Source: Vandiemenella viatica (lineage: Eukaryota; Arthropoda; Insecta; Orthoptera; Morabidae). From it: a DNA stretch of 64,000 bases. The translations under genes were made by a program, and so were the position numbers. This document shows positions 1 to 11,698 of the stretch, one piece after another; position 1 is the first letter of the stretch; the number at the start of each line of letters is the position of its first letter. The notes under the pieces are model-generated. The model saw only the letters and a list, made by a program, of their open reading frames with translations. It had not been told where the DNA came from and searched no databases. The DNA is taken from assembly GCA_031002005.1 (NCBI GenBank), contig CM061920.1:120270095-120334094 (forward strand). Reading direction: 5' to 3'.

Positions 1-160
1 CGCAATGCTGAATTATATTAAAGAGGAGAATAATAATAATAATAATGCTAATTTCAACTATGAAGATTCTGGTTTCGGTGAACACTCGACTGTAAGGGAG
101 GGAAATTGAATTAGCGTACATAGTGTAGCAGAAGTTAGTAGCGCTGATCTCTATGACCGT

Positions 161-1785
161 GTGGGGGGAAGCGGATTTGAACCGTTGACCAATGGTGATG
201 TTAGTGTAGATATTAGAAGTAGTAATATCGGTGATTCTGAGTCAGAGAATTTCATGGCAAATGTTACGTCTAAACCAGTACTAGTCAATCAAATTAATAT
301 TCGAGAAAAAGAGACAGGTAATGAAATAATTGATGCCCAGAAACAGAAAGGTGGCGAAGTATCAATGTTAATTACTTTAATGGAGTGTATGGAAAGAAAA
401 ATTGAATCAAGTCAGAAAACAGCAGAAAAAATAGAAAGAAAAATTACAGACGAAGTGCGAATGATTAAGCAGGATATGTTGTTGAAAATGGATGAGTGTA
501 TTCGGCAATCAGAAGACAGGTGTTACAAGAAGACAGAAGCTATGAGGCAAATATTAAAAGAGGATATTGACTCAAGAATGGAAAAGGAAATAACGATGGT
601 GTATGATTATATGGAAAAACATGTGGAGACTACTAAAAAAAATGTAGAATGTTTTGTGCAACAGAAAGTTAAGGAGGAAGTGAAGAAAAGTAGTAATAAA
701 ATGCAAGAAGAGCAGATGGCCATGTGAGAAGAAAATAATCTATGAAAATCAGAGGGATTGTGCCAAAGGGATGGAAGAGTTGAAAGAGAAGGCGGAAACT
801 AATTCCGAAAGAATTTCTCGATTAGGAGAGAGACAAATGGTTATGGACAAGGAGGCAAAAGGAGTAACATGCAAGGTGGCGGAAGTAGCTAACCAGGTCG
901 ATAGTTAAAGAAGATGTGAGAGAAGAGATATAGTTAACTCAAAGAGTCGAGGAAGCAGAACGGCGAGGTATGACTACTATGGGAAGGGGTAACATCCTTA
1001 TGAATCATTTTCAGTTGCCAGAAGTAAAATTTGAGCCAGAAAGAGGGGTGCATCCTGTAGAATTTGTTGGAGTTTATAAGAATGGTTTACCTTATGTGGA
1101 CAAAATAAGATATATTAAAAACATGTTACGAGGGGATGCTTTTGCATGGAGTTGCAAGAGTGCCGAGGAGTGTAACAACTATGAAGAATTTTTGAGATTA
1201 TTTTTGAGCAAGTATTGGTCACAGCGGAAGCAAAGAAGAGTGAGAAGGGATTTTTGGAATTGTCATTATTATAGTCGGTGTGATGGTAGTATGAAATACT
1301 TTTGTTAAGCAGTTATGAAGGAATTGCATTATCTAGACCAAGAAATGGATGACGACGAAAAGATAGAAGTATTATTGCAAAAGTTGCCCAGACCTGTTCA
1401 AGAGAAGCTCATAATAAATCAATAGAATAGTGTAGAAGAATTTCTCGAAGCAGTTGAAAGATTAGATCGTTGGAGTAGTACAAATGAACATGGACCGAGG
1501 TATGATAGGAGGAATGATTTCCGAAATTATAACAGGTCAAACCAAGTGCCGTCGCAAGATAATTTTACAAGAGACAGAGGCCGTATGAATGGATATAACC
1601 GAGGAGATCAGTTCAACAGGGATTCGGGTGATAATAGGAGAAGAGAATATGAAGACAGGAGCCGTGACAATCCGTGGTCGCATCACAACAATGGCCAGGC
1701 AGTAAGAAGGGAGGAAGTAAGGCATCATGATCCTGGGCGAATGATGGGAAACTCAGTGTCGCAACTGGGGCGGTCCAAACAGTAA
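161..1785 (+). pseudogene. Gag-like region of the decayed Gypsy element
   Basis: The first open stretch (161-727) is a charged, Lys/Glu-rich coiled-coil segment of about 188 residues, and its heptads continue in another frame to about 910. From 970 to 1308 comes a capsid-like part (LPEVKFEPERG near its start, then a segment with FAWSCKSAEE). It continues in frame past a stop at about 1306 (MKELHYLDQEMDDDEKIEVLL) and another near 1424. The tail at 1546-1785 is rich in Arg, Asn and Gly, as in nucleocapsid domains, but I see no CCHC zinc knuckle. In the family this region builds the particle and binds RNA. It is broken by at least two stops and several frame changes. Confidence 0.65.
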
Positions 1786-1823
1786 CGGAAGAAGTCAAAA
1801 CAGGACCGAAGGATCGAGAGAAC

Positions 1824-2763
1824 ATGACCAACCTGGATGACGACAATGATAATAGGTGTAGAACTGAAAGTATACGGGAGAAAATAACTGAGTGTGATGT
1901 GCAAAATGTGAACAACAAAAACGGAACACATAATCATGAGAGAACAATAGAAGATGAGGATGTCCGAGTTTTTGAGGAGGAGGAGCCGCTAAAATGGTGG
2001 GAATGTTTCACGTTATTAAATGAGGAGGAGCCGCAGAACATTACAAGGATGTGTGAATATAATTGGCACAAAGAGGAGGTACAAGAATTGGCTAGAATCG
2101 ACGTGGGAAATCATGATAATCAAAAGAACTGTGAGGAGAATATAAGGAAAAACACTGCAGAGTAAGAAATGTTAGCAAATGAGCTTATATCAGAAAGGGT
2201 GGATGAAGATCTGTATGAAACTACATTAGTGGATAGTGATAGTACTAATGACAATGAAGAAGAAAGAAGTGAGAAATTATTCAGCGATAAAGATTATAGT
2301 AGCGAAGAGGAAGAAAATAGTGAAGTAGAAGAATAAAATGGAATATTAAACAATGATGAAACAGAAGAAGAAAGAGATCTAGTAGGAAACAATAGCATGG
2401 AAGATGATAGCCAATGTAGTAGCAGAGAATTAGATTTATAACAGTTGTGCGTAAAAGATGGAAGTAAAGTAGAATTGTTGAAGTGGTCACAGGAAGAACT
2501 TGAAAGGGACTTATTGCAAGAAGAATTTTTAAAGGAGGAAGAGGAGGAAGTGAGACATCCGGTGTTTTTGATGAAGCTCTTTGGATTGAATAGTGAAGCA
2601 TTAACGGATACTGGTAGTGAATTGACAGCCATATCACATAATTTATATGCCCTTATAATGAAAGACAATAAAATTACCGAAATGCCGGTGCGTAAAGTAC
2701 AAGTTATTGGTGCCACTGGAAAGTTAAGCAGAAGAGTGAAGGTTCAGATATTATTAGAATTGT
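1824..2763 (+). pseudogene. Acidic linker and retropepsin remnant of the Gypsy element
   Basis: A very acidic stretch (1824-2440, Glu/Asp-rich with internal stops at about 2163, 2334 and 2438) leads into 2445-2763. The latter contains the aspartic protease signature LTDTGSELTAIS near 2604, where Asp-Thr-Gly is the catalytic triplet. The protease would cleave the Gag-Pol polyprotein. The flap and second conserved region are cut by a stop at 2763 and another near 2829. The acidic spacer between nucleocapsid and protease is unusually long. The protease assignment is firm from the motif; the spacer has no recognised function. Confidence 0.7.
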
Positions 2764-2884
2764 AAATAGATGGAGTCGCAATGGAACACACATGCTTGGT
2801 TGTACCTGATCTTAGTATCGACTGTATTTAGGAATATATTGGCTCAGCAAATTTAAGGCTTCAATTGATTGCTACAAACGAGAA

Positions 2885-4320
2885 TTGGATGTATGGAAAA
2901 ATGATGAGAACTATAAAATTAAATTTGGTAGCGGATCGGCAACAGCAAAGAATGTAGGGAGAGATATAAAAATGCGAGCGGTGTATGAAGTAATGACAGA
3001 AGCAGTGGAGGTAGATAACCTAGAGATGGGAGAAGAAGTAAGAGACAGAAGCGTTGTTGGAATTAATGATATAATGGATATTGAAGCGTTGAATGGAATA
3101 ACTGGTGAACAAAAAGAAGATTTGAAAAGAATTTTAAGACGATATGAGGATGTATTTTCTGACTGTCCTGGAATAGTGAAGAATTATGAATGTATTTTGA
3201 AGATAAAGCCTCACACCCCATTTTTTGTGAAACCATACCCCATACCATTGGCGAAGAAGAAAGCCATAGAGCAGGAGATTGATAAAATGATTCGTTGGGG
3301 CATAATCAAATGGAGTAGCAGCCAGCACAACAATCCCTTGATAGTAGTGCGGAAGAAAGATGGATCAGTGAGATTAGTGTTAGACGCCAGGACCTTGAAC
3401 AAAATTGTGGACAGAGGAACCGATCGGTCAGAAAACCTTGAGGAAATGTTACAGAAATTTTATGGTGTGAAGTATATGACGAGTTTGGACTTGACCGTCG
3501 GATATTGGCAGATGCCATTAGCACAAGAATCGAGGAAGTACACCGCGTTTTTGTTTGGAGGTAGATGTTATCAGTACAGCGTTTATAAGAGCTCTGGATC
3601 AAGTGTTAGGAGATAGTTTGCTGAGCAAGTTATCCGTTTATGTTGATGACATATTGATCAGCACTCGCACTTGGGAAGAACATTGTGAAATTCTAGAGGA
3701 AGTATTAGCAGCCTTGCAAAGAGGGGGCATGACATTAAAATTGGCTAAGTGTGAGTTTGTGAAGAAAGGGATAAAATTCTTGGGACATGAAATAGATTCA
3801 GCTGGAATGCGACCAGATCCAGAGAAAATAAAATCCATTGCTGAATTTCCAGTTCCAAGTAACAAGAAGCAGTTGAAGTCATTCTTTGGCTTGTGCAGTT
3901 TTTACAGGAAATTTGTAGCAGATCAATCGTTCAATGACCCGCACTTAATATAACTAAGGAAGAAGAATGCAACGTGGTTATGGACGGAGCAGTGTCAGCA
4001 AGCCTTCGAAAAATTAAAGAATGAGTTAAAGAATAGTAAAATATTGTATCACCCGGATTTGAGTCTACCATTTCGCATGGAAACTGATAGTTCTGACTAT
4101 GGGTTAGGTGTTCATTTGTTTCAACTAGTGGAGGTTACGGAAAAGAAGAGAGCCGAACAATTGCATTTGCTAGCCGAGTGCTCAATAAGCATGAAAGATC
4201 CTATGGAATAACTGAAAAAGAAGCCTTGGCTATTGTGTGGGGATTTGGAAGATTCAAATTCTATCTATGGGGCCATAAAACAATAGTGTTTACGGACCAT
4301 AAGGCAGTTGCCTAAGTATT
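2885..4320 (+). pseudogene. Gypsy reverse transcriptase and RNase H remnant
   Basis: The fingers/palm part (2885-3616) shows VRKKDGSVRLVLDARTLN and SLDLTVGYWQMPL. The palm motif YVDDILIS, with the two catalytic aspartates, lies at about 3640 in a new frame (3555-3953), followed by FLGHEIDSAGM and the thumb region ending FFGLCSFYRKFV. A small deletion with frameshift near 3575 removed the usual PFG segment. RNase H follows (FRMETDSSDYGLGV near 4073, then EKEALAIVWGFGRFKFYL and FTDHKAV) with stops near 3952, 4209 and 4313. The enzyme copies element RNA to DNA; this copy is inactivated. Family assignment is secure from motif order. Confidence 0.9.
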
Positions 4321-4395
4321 ATAAGGTTTACGATGGAATCCTATTTAGGAGAACAGATGAGTTTTCGGACGATTGAAAGATATGTTGGCCAACAA

Positions 4396-5435
4396 AGTAT
4401 GCTGACATAATTATAGACTATATACACTTAAGTTATGGTCACTATGGAGCAGCTAAATGCACTTGTAAGCTAAGGGAAAAAGTGCTGTTTGACAACATGA
4501 AAAGAAGGGTGGCACAAAGGGTAGCCAGTTGTGATCGCTGTCAAAGGACAAAAATTTCGACAGTAGCTATTAAAGGGTTGATGCAAAGTATATTGCCTGA
4601 AAAGGTACTGGAAGTGGTAGCAGTGGATTTGTATGGACCCTTACCAAATTCAAAGGGTGGATTTGCATACATTTTTGTAATGTTGGATTTTTTTTCGAAA
4701 TTTGTAAGTTTTTATGCAATCAGAAAGGCCACTGGCAAAGTATTAGTGGACAGATTGGAAAAGGATTATTTTAAGGAGGAGGGATACGCTAAGGCGATAC
4801 TGTCGGATAATGGGAGCCAATTTACCTCTCGAAAATGGGCACAATGCATGGAAACAAATGGAGTAAAACACATAAGGATATCGGCTTATCATCCGGCAAG
4901 TAACCCAGCAGAAAGGGTTATGAGAGAGATTGATCGGTTGTTCTGAACGTACTGCAGCAATAAGCATACTACTTGGGTAGAATATGTAGCTGATTTTGAA
5001 GACATAATAAACAGCATGCCCAGTGAAAGCACGGGTTACAGTCCATATTTTATAATGTATAACAAGGAAGCTCCTAACTTAGTACGCGAAGTAGTGAAAT
5101 TTCCAGCAAGTCAAGTGAAATCCCAAGAAGATATATTCAATCAGGTAAAGGAAAGAATGGAGAAAAGATCAGAAGAGAGGAGAAACAGGCACAACCAAAG
5201 ATATAAACCTGTCAAATTTAATTTGGGAGATTTGGTAGTGGTGAAGACCCAAGAGAGATCATGCGAATTAAACGCAGAGATTAGGAAGTTCTTTGATATT
5301 TACCACGGACCATTCAAGATAGAAGGAAAGCCACATAGGAATGCGTACTGGTTAGTGTATCCTAAATCTGGTAGAAAATTTGGGTTAAGAAATATAACAG
5401 ACTTGAAACTGTACAAGGTCAGAGGAGATAAGTGA
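4396..5435 (+). pseudogene. Gypsy integrase remnant
   Basis: The HHCC zinc-binding part is visible from about 4420 (HLSYGHYGAAKC, then CDRCQRTK). The catalytic core in 4482-4946 holds the DDE triad in AVDLYGPLP, LSDNGSQFTS and NPAERVMREI. After a stop at 4946 the coding sequence continues (5016-5435), ending in a GPF/Y-type module (YHGPFKIEGK). Integrase inserts the cDNA into chromosomes. The segment between RNase H and HHCC (4320-4400) is shortened and frameshifted, so the connection domain is largely lost. It is followed directly by the presumptive 3' LTR region. Confidence 0.88.
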
Positions 5436-6105
5436 CCATAATGTGTTCATGTGAGATCTGGTGATATTGTCTAACATTGACTGATAAAAATACAGACTAA
5501 GAAGGACAGTGAGTGATGATTGTTATGGACCAAGTAGTAAAACAGGACAAAATTGTGGAAAATGTATGTAAAAACAATGATTTGTGAAAAAGGTGGAACT
5601 TTATAACAAGCCAACCAATTTTGTTAAAATGTGCTTGTTTGCTACAAAGTAGGGGCATATGTGAGATCCCACTCACAAAATCATGGTTATAAAAATTGTA
5701 AATAAAATAGGTTAAACAGACTTCACAGCATAAGTAGTTTGTTTAGACATTTGGGTAATTTTAAGTTTTTTTAATAATTTAATTGTTTGTGGTTGGTACA
5801 ACTGTTTTTGTTGGCGGAGTGGGAGTGGAGTTGTTAAGATGGCGAGAGAGGACTAAGAAAGAATGTATGGATAGGAGTGTGTTGGCAGTGTATTGTAGTA
5901 GCAAGTGTTTGAAGTATAAAATAAAGTTTGGCAAATGAATGAGTGTAATGATTGAATTATTTGACGATAATACCCGTTGCGCTAAAATGTATAACTAGTA
6001 AAGTGGTTTGTTGGCTAGTACTAATAACACGCTGAGAGATATCGCTACCGCAAAAACCAAGAGTAGGGCCATATGTTGAAACTAGTGGGATATCTACTTA
6101 CTGCT
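5436..6105 (+). other. Probable 3' untranslated/LTR region of the decayed Gypsy element
   Basis: No coding sequence. A TATAAAATAAAG stretch at about 5917 could combine TATA-like and polyadenylation signals as in an LTR. The region ends where RTE sequence starts. I cannot fix LTR ends: several TG starts are possible (about 5443 or 5659) and no second LTR is in the window for comparison. Confidence 0.4.
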
Positions 6106-6127
6106 GATTAGAATTCAAAATCAGCAG
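6101..6127. repeat. 27-bp near-perfect palindrome at the Gypsy/RTE junction
   Basis: CTGCTGATT on the left and AATCAGCAG on the right flank a GAATTC core. It lies where RTE coding sequence stops, so it may be a relic of the insertion junction. Confidence 0.5.
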
Positions 6128-7290
6128 TAGGGACTTAGCACCTTTGACATATTGGATTAGTTCTTCAATTTCGGCGTATATTTTCTCTATTTCTTCGTCA
6201 TCCTCCTGTGAAATTGGCATATACACTTTGTGACATTACAGTAGTCTAGCGATCCATGATTAAAGGGTATCTGTGCATGTATCGATAATCGACACAGAGC
6301 AAGAAGCGACACTCTGTGCTAGAATCGCGGTCAGTCAAGTGTTAACTCTCGTGGCAGCAGCCGGGGAAAGTAGGGTAACTTGAAAGTGAAGTGGTGTGTT
6401 CTTGAAGACATATTCGGGCCTATGGATATGTTATACGCGCGTCCGCGACGGGAAACGAATATTGGCTTGACGTCGCTAACGTAAGATGAGCCAGATGGTG
6501 TGAAAATACCCAGAGACGTTCCTGGAGAACTGTTAATGTGCTGTTGTGAACTGGTGATTGTTGTACAGGCACTTAATATATTGCTGTTTGAAGGAGAGTA
6601 TTCTGTGATTAAACTTTCCACTCATAAAGAACTTGTAATCTTCGGGTAAGTGATAACTAATTCCAGTTGGTGGTCGGCATACTAATGTAAAACACAAACT
6701 GTTGGAATAAATAAGTTGTTCGGCTTAGTACTTCCTATGTTTTGGCTTATTGCTGATTCCTGTGAACTTGTTAATTTAGAGCATCGCAGAGAACTGTAAG
6801 TATTATTAGTACATTCGTCAAACCGCTGGTGGCGACCAAGACAAAATAATAAAATTACGAAGTATCGATGCCTCCGTGAGGTAGGTCAAAGTGTAGTGTT
6901 GTAATAACCTCACTAACTGTTATTAATTAAACCCAGTAAAACCTTGAAGTTTTACAGCTTGTACTAATGTGGTTGGGGCGGGCTCAGTTTCTAACCTCAT
7001 CAAAATAATCCTGTCACTAAGCTGTTCTTAATAATTCACACGTTTTCCTACTATCTTATTCATTACAAATCCTACACCAGTAACTCCATTAACAGCTTGT
7101 GTGCTAATTATCCTGTGTTCCCCAGACCAGAAATCCTGTGTGTCCTTCGATTTAATCTCACTAATTCCAACAACATCTAACTTAAGTCATTCCATCTCCC
7201 TTTTTAAGTTTTATAACCTACCTACCATATGCAGACTTCTAACATTCCACACTCTGACTCTTAGAATGTTTCTATCCATTCTGATGACTC
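6108..7290 (-). pseudogene. RTE-type AP-like endonuclease domain, interrupted
   Basis: Reading the minus strand from 7290: MDRNILRVRVWNVRSLHM, then after a frameshift LDVVGISEIKSKDTQDFW, then GEHRIISTQAVNGVTG and GFVMNKIVGKRVNY. A stop and frame change follow, then LSDRIILMRLETEPAPTTL to about 6957. Coding resumes beyond the inserted DNA at 6228 with VYMPISQEDDEEIEKIYAEI and stops being recognisable at about 6108. This is the N-terminal half of the APE-type endonuclease that nicks target DNA for RTE elements; host databases often mislabel it as craniofacial development protein 2. It is clearly dead: indels, stops and a large insertion. Confidence 0.85.
6229..6956 (+). mobile_element. 728-bp LTR-like insertion inside the RTE endonuclease
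   Basis: The insert begins TGTGACATTACAG and ends AGTTTTACA, the TG...CA form of LTRs. It is flanked by ACTT on the left and GCTT on the right, a 4-bp near-duplication of the interrupted RTE sequence. An AATAAA lies at about 6704. TGGCGACCAAG at about 6832 resembles the primer-binding sequence next to the LTR of the Gypsy element at 36971, so it may be an LTR plus a scrap of internal sequence rather than a clean solo LTR. Confidence 0.6.
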
Positions 7291-7690
7291 CTCCACCCAG
7301 AGATCCGACTGGGGGACTATTTTACCTCCGGAATATTTTACCCAGGAAGAAGCCATCATGATATATCTAATTTGAGAGGATTACATGTCCTCGGGATACC
7401 CTTTGGGTCTTTAATGCAGTGGATTCCCGTTGTCTTCTGCATCCCCATGCCATTGATCATTTTTGATTCATCCACCTTTAGGGGCAGTTTCCAACCCCAA
7501 GGGCAAGAGGGTGTCCTTTTCGGAGGACGTTGGCAAATAGTGGGTCACTCCTTATACCGATATCTTTCAGTTCCCAGAGCCTCGTCCGTGGAAACAGAGT
7601 GCACCACATGAAGTAGAGGTTGACAATTGGTTGGATAAGGCTAATACAGTCTCTCCCAAACCCTTACACCCCAAAATATACTTAAGACAT

Positions 7691-7995
7691 GCTAAAAAAA
7701 AATTAATGTAATTTTGCCAGTTAATTATTGTTGACTTAATTTTTATCATTTAATATTAAAATTGATTTATTAATTTAATTAAGAGACATTTATTAATTAA
7801 TGCTTTAAATAACTGTTTTAAATATATAAATTAAAAAACTGTTGGTATCAATCACCCTGGATCCCACGGAATTGTTGGAAATCCTGCAAAAATCACGCAG
7901 GATTGAAAATACTGCAGGATTGCAATCCTTAATTACAATATACCATATGTAACAATAGTGCTCATAAAGCCTCATATAAAATCAACTGTACTTAC
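7691..7995. other. AT-rich non-coding DNA with short CTGCAGGATT-type inverted repeats
   Basis: No coding signal. 7868-7932 contains repeated GGAAATCCTGCA / GCAGGATTG modules that pair with each other. It is probably intronic sequence of the neighbouring PUS10 gene. Confidence 0.4.
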
Positions 7996-8188
7996 CTAGT
8001 GACCAATTGGAGGTCCCTCACAATTACACTGCTAGGTTGCCCATCATTAATGGCAACTTGCAGAGTATGTACTTCATCTCTTGAAAAAGATGTTCGGCGT
8101 GGATTGAGTAGTTCCACCGCAAATGGGCGCCCTCGTCCCAGCATTCGTACATCTACATCCTCACGTCCCGATGAGGAGAAACGTGTAC
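7996..8188 (-). CDS. PUS10: Exon of tRNA pseudouridine synthase Pus10
   Basis: Read on the minus strand the exon encodes TRFSSSGREDVDVRMLGRGR followed by PFAVELLNPRRTSF and ends VIVRDLQLVTR. The GREDVDVR and GRGRPF motifs belong to the catalytic domain of Pus10, and the catalytic aspartate of this family lies in the GREDVDVR segment. Pus10 makes pseudouridine 54/55 in the T-loop of tRNAs. The exon is bounded by an AG acceptor (complement of 8189-8190) and a consensus GTAAGT donor (complement of 7990-7995). It starts and ends in mid-codon, with no stop inside. No other exon of this gene is recognisable here, so its introns must be long and TE-filled. This is one of the few real host genes in the window. 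Confidence 0.85.
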
Positions 8189-8208
8189 CTAGCAGAATAT
8201 ATTTTTAA

Positions 8209-9228
8209 ATTCTATTGCTTATTGTTTATAGCTTGTGTGTTGGTATTTAGAGGCTGATAAAGGAAGGGAAAAGTACCACAATTGGCAGCAGTATAACTAA
8301 AAAATATCTTTGTTATAATTAGATCTTTAGCAGCATTAATTACCCACAAATTCTATATAAAATACAGTAACGAAGCTTGTTGCCATATGTAAGAAGGCTT
8401 AATGTGGTCACAGTTGGCCTCAAAAAACATACATAAGCATTAACAAAGACTAAACCTGAAAATAATACAATAACTATTTCATTTTTACAGTAAAAACTTG
8501 ATATTCTGTAGTTATTGATATAAAATTAACTTTTCTTGGTTGTTTAATGAATGTGGATTGCTAATTGGTTGTGAACTCGTGCAAATAATCAATGCAAGTA
8601 GTTGACGTTAAGCAAAACTAAGATCTTAACTCAAACTGGCACAAATTTCTCTCCAAAATCATTAGAATAGAAACTTCAGAAATTCACAACCAGTTACAGA
8701 AATCAGTAATACAGAAAGAATGTAATTATATCACCACCTCTGCAATTACTCACTATGCTTTGTTTTCTTATACTGTTTGCATGAAATTATCTGTAAAAAG
8801 AAACACTCATAGTATTTGCTACACACAGTAAACACTGATAAACTTATTTAAGTAACTACCAAATGCAACAAACCTGTAAGTAATCAGTATATACAAACAG
8901 AGAAATTGTTAAATTTGTGCCAGAAGCAAGCGGGGAAAAATCACAACAACAATTTGTCCAACACACTAATTAAAAACTTCATATTAAATTAAATTTGAAA
9001 ATACATTTTACAGTCTATATCTGTAAATTTATTTATGATAGATAACAGTTGAAGACAAACATAATAATTACATTTAATTAAAGTTGAAACACAACCCTCT
9101 TGAAAAGTATTACCAGTATAGTGGAGGTTGCAAACATTCTTAATCAATTAAATGAATGAGTAACTATGATTATTTTGAATACTATATAAATCAAGGGAAA
9201 ATGCCTAAATACTAGACTTGCAACAAAT
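8209..9228. other. AT-rich non-coding stretch
   Basis: I see no coding, RNA or repeat structure here. It probably belongs to the upstream intron of PUS10 (minus strand). Confidence 0.4.
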
Positions 9229-9330
9229 AGTATACTCGGCCATACGCCGAATACCGAATATTCGGCAGACTTCCTGGCCGAATAGTCGAATATTCGGCAA
9301 AAGTATTCGGCCGGAGTGAGCCAAAATCTG
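9229..9330. repeat. Clustered CGAATATTCGGC palindromes
   Basis: Several copies of GAATATTCGGC and its partial forms occur within 100 bp. Such subterminal palindromes are typical of BED-type hAT elements, and a BED-hAT transposase gene follows 1.1 kb downstream. I infer this is the left end of that element. No target duplication can be checked because the right end is in or beyond the gap. Confidence 0.5.
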
Positions 9331-10410
9331 TATTGGTGTGCATGTCTCTCGCCCGCCTGTTAAAGCAGAGTTACCTCCCACCACTCTGTGCCTGTTTTAA
9401 CAAGCTTGAAGTATGGCCTCAAGTATCTGCATTGGATTATTTATGACATTACTTTTTTTTTCTTAAGAATAACATCCAATGAGGTGTGAAGATGGAAAAG
9501 CTTTCTTACGATAGTTCATATTACAAGATAAGCAATTTGTATAACCTTCTTAAGACCGAATTGCTGATACCACTTTCTGAACTGCACCCTACATAGTACA
9601 ATAGTGATTACTTCGATCAATAATCTTCTTGTAGTATGATATGCCATTCTTCACTATATGGATCGATAACAGAGTGCAGTATTTCCGTAGTCACAACATC
9701 CTCATACCTAGTTTTAAGTCTGTGAGAAGGGCATCTAGACTAAATATTGAATATAGGCCGAAACGTCATCATCCTCAACGTTTATCAGTTACAATTTGGA
9801 GAACTGTGAAGATTCGTGGCTTTCGTTTTGTTTGAATATATTAATCCTGTTGAGAAAACCTAAAATTACGACCTTAGTTTTGTTAAATTCAGACTATCAC
9901 TTTGTAACGGCAAGTCAACACAATTAAAGTTAGTAAATACATCTGTTAAATAAGCCGTGTATGATTTTCATTTCATCTGTATTAAAAACTTGAAATTACT
10001 AAATGCCTGAACTGTTGAAAGTGGGTGGACCCCCCGTTTTCATTTCGTGGATTCCCAAATTTCCTTGTTACTCACACGGAAGTCCCTGTAGGGTCAATAT
10101 CAACCACTCTGGGAATTGTAGCTCTATTTTTAAAGATAAACTTCACCACATTCACCAGACCGACATCGTACCGTCACCGTCTAAGTAAACCAAACGAATA
10201 GCTGTAGATGACTGTGGGTATTGGCCGTCTGTCAGAAGGCTATGCGATGCGGTGTCGTTTGAACCAACATCAATCAAGTGAGCGCCAACAATAGAAAAAC
10301 AGTCGGCGTGGTGGCGGTGCACCCGACTTATAGTTTGATTGTGCAGCGTTAAGCAGTAAGTTTACATCATGTTGATTTGATTACTTTAAAAGTGAATTTG
10401 TGTGGCAATC
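9331..10410. other. Leader between putative hAT left end and transposase
   Basis: No convincing coding sequence. 10200-10350 is less AT-rich and could hold the transposase promoter. Short open frames at 9641-9835 and 10003-10188 have no recognisable content. Confidence 0.35.
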
Positions 10411-11698
10411 ATGGCTTCTAAAAAGAAGTCGCCTATATGGACATACTTTCAGGACGATAAAAATGATACGAAATGTGTGAAACAAAAATTTCTTGAGGTG
10501 GAGTTGGCAAGAAAGCAACTACATCAGAAATGGTAAACCATCTGAGAAATAAACACAACGAAGAATACCGTAAGTTGCAGCCTACGCTTCCTAAGGGGCA
10601 AGTATTTACGGATCAAAATATGGGTGCAAATAAACCTAAGACATCAAAAAGACAATCGAGTCTTGAAGAATGTACTGAAATACCTAAACAATGGTATATT
10701 AATGATCCCAAGGCTAAAAAATACCATCGCTTAATTGGCGAAATGATAGCACTTGACAATGAGACAGTAAATATGGTAGAAAGGGCTGGTTTTAGAAGAC
10801 TGTTAAATAGCGCTTTGCCACGGTATAGCATACCATGTCGTCCTTACTTTTCAAACAAAATAATTCCAGAAATATACCAAAAGGTAGTAAAGACAATTTA
10901 AAAAATGCTTTCAGGGATTGATTTTATTTCCGTCACATGTGCATGTGGACGTGCTTGCATAATTAAGTTTAACTGCACATTTTATTTCAATGTCAAAAAT
11001 GTCGTTCTGAGCATCAAGCATTTTGAGGGGCAGCACACTGCACAAAATGTTGCAATTGCTCTACAAGAAATAGCAAGTTTTTGGGACAACCTGCTGGCAA
11101 ATATTCATGTCGTCATTCATGATAATGGATGAAACATAGTAAAAACCATCAGGAATGCAGGGTTGGCCTCAGTTCGTTGTTTCATTCATACTCTCCAATT
11201 AATTGTTGTCGATTGTCTGAAAGTTCAGTCAGAAGTGATGGAAATGATAGCTGCAGGAAGGAGCATCATGATTCATTTCAAACATTCCGCTATTGCGCAA
11301 GAAAAACTGTTTGCAATCCAAAAGTAATTGGGTCTCCCTGAGCATGAATTGGTGCAAGATGTCAGTACGCAGTGGAATACCACACATTATATGCTTGAAA
11401 GGCTAATGGAACAAAAACGGGCAATTTCAGTGTATCTCACGGACTGCAATATTGCCAACTTGACTGTTGCTCAATGGGAGCTTTTAGAGGAAATTTTGAG
11501 ATCACTACAACCATTTGAAGAACTAACAAAAATTTCCAGTTCCGGATATGCATGCATTTCTGAAATTATTTTGTGTGTTGTTACTCTAACCCGATATTGC
11601 GATAAAACTAGCACATCAGAGCTAACAGCCAACTTAAGCCAAGTGAGACTACTCATGCAACAAGGGTTGAACGAATGATTTGAAGACATTGCCACAAA
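10411..11698 (+). pseudogene. BED-finger hAT transposase, frameshifted and cut by gap
   Basis: The ATG at 10411 opens MASKKKSPIWTYFQDDKNDT, the start of a BED zinc finger. The second zinc cysteine is replaced (KCVKQK), and a frameshift near 10490 shifts the rest (GGVGKKATTSEMVNHLRNKH, then HNEEY) to another frame. Downstream parts match the ZBED-type hAT layout: MVERAGFRRLLNSALPRYSI, the broken catalytic segment at 10905-11340, and VSTQWNTTHYMLERLMEQKR with SLQPFEELTKISS. The sequence runs into the N gap, so the C-terminal dimerisation region is not seen. Transposases of this family cut and rejoin element ends and leave 8-bp duplications. It has several frameshifts and is a dead copy. Confidence 0.85.

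Larger units (their letters stand above)
1..6105 (+). mobile_element. Decayed Ty3/Gypsy LTR retrotransposon, left end outside window
   Basis: Gag, protease, reverse transcriptase, RNase H and integrase pieces follow one another in the standard Ty3/Gypsy order on the plus strand, in several frames separated by stops and small indels. The 5' LTR would lie left of base 1. The right limit is set where minus-strand RTE endonuclease coding sequence begins at about 6106, so the Gypsy element appears to have inserted into that RTE copy. No intact frame remains, so this copy cannot supply its own proteins. The boundaries are inferred, because no LTR pair is visible. Confidence 0.85.
6106..7690 (-). 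mobile_element. 5' part of an RTE-type non-LTR retrotransposon
   Basis: Minus-strand endonuclease coding sequence runs from about 7290 down to 6108, with its 5' leader up to about 7690. It is interrupted by a 728-bp insertion at 6229-6956. The plus-strand open stretch at 7372-7611 is only the antisense of this leader. The 3' part (reverse transcriptase) is absent from the window, being replaced by the Gypsy element. Confidence 0.8.

Noticed and set aside
7372..7611. Plus-strand frame starting MRGLHVLGIPFGSL
   Set aside because: It lies opposite the leader of the minus-strand RTE element and has no independent support.
7999..8208. Plus-strand 69-codon frame
   Set aside because: It is the antisense of the PUS10 exon, which has conserved motifs and splice sites on the minus strand.
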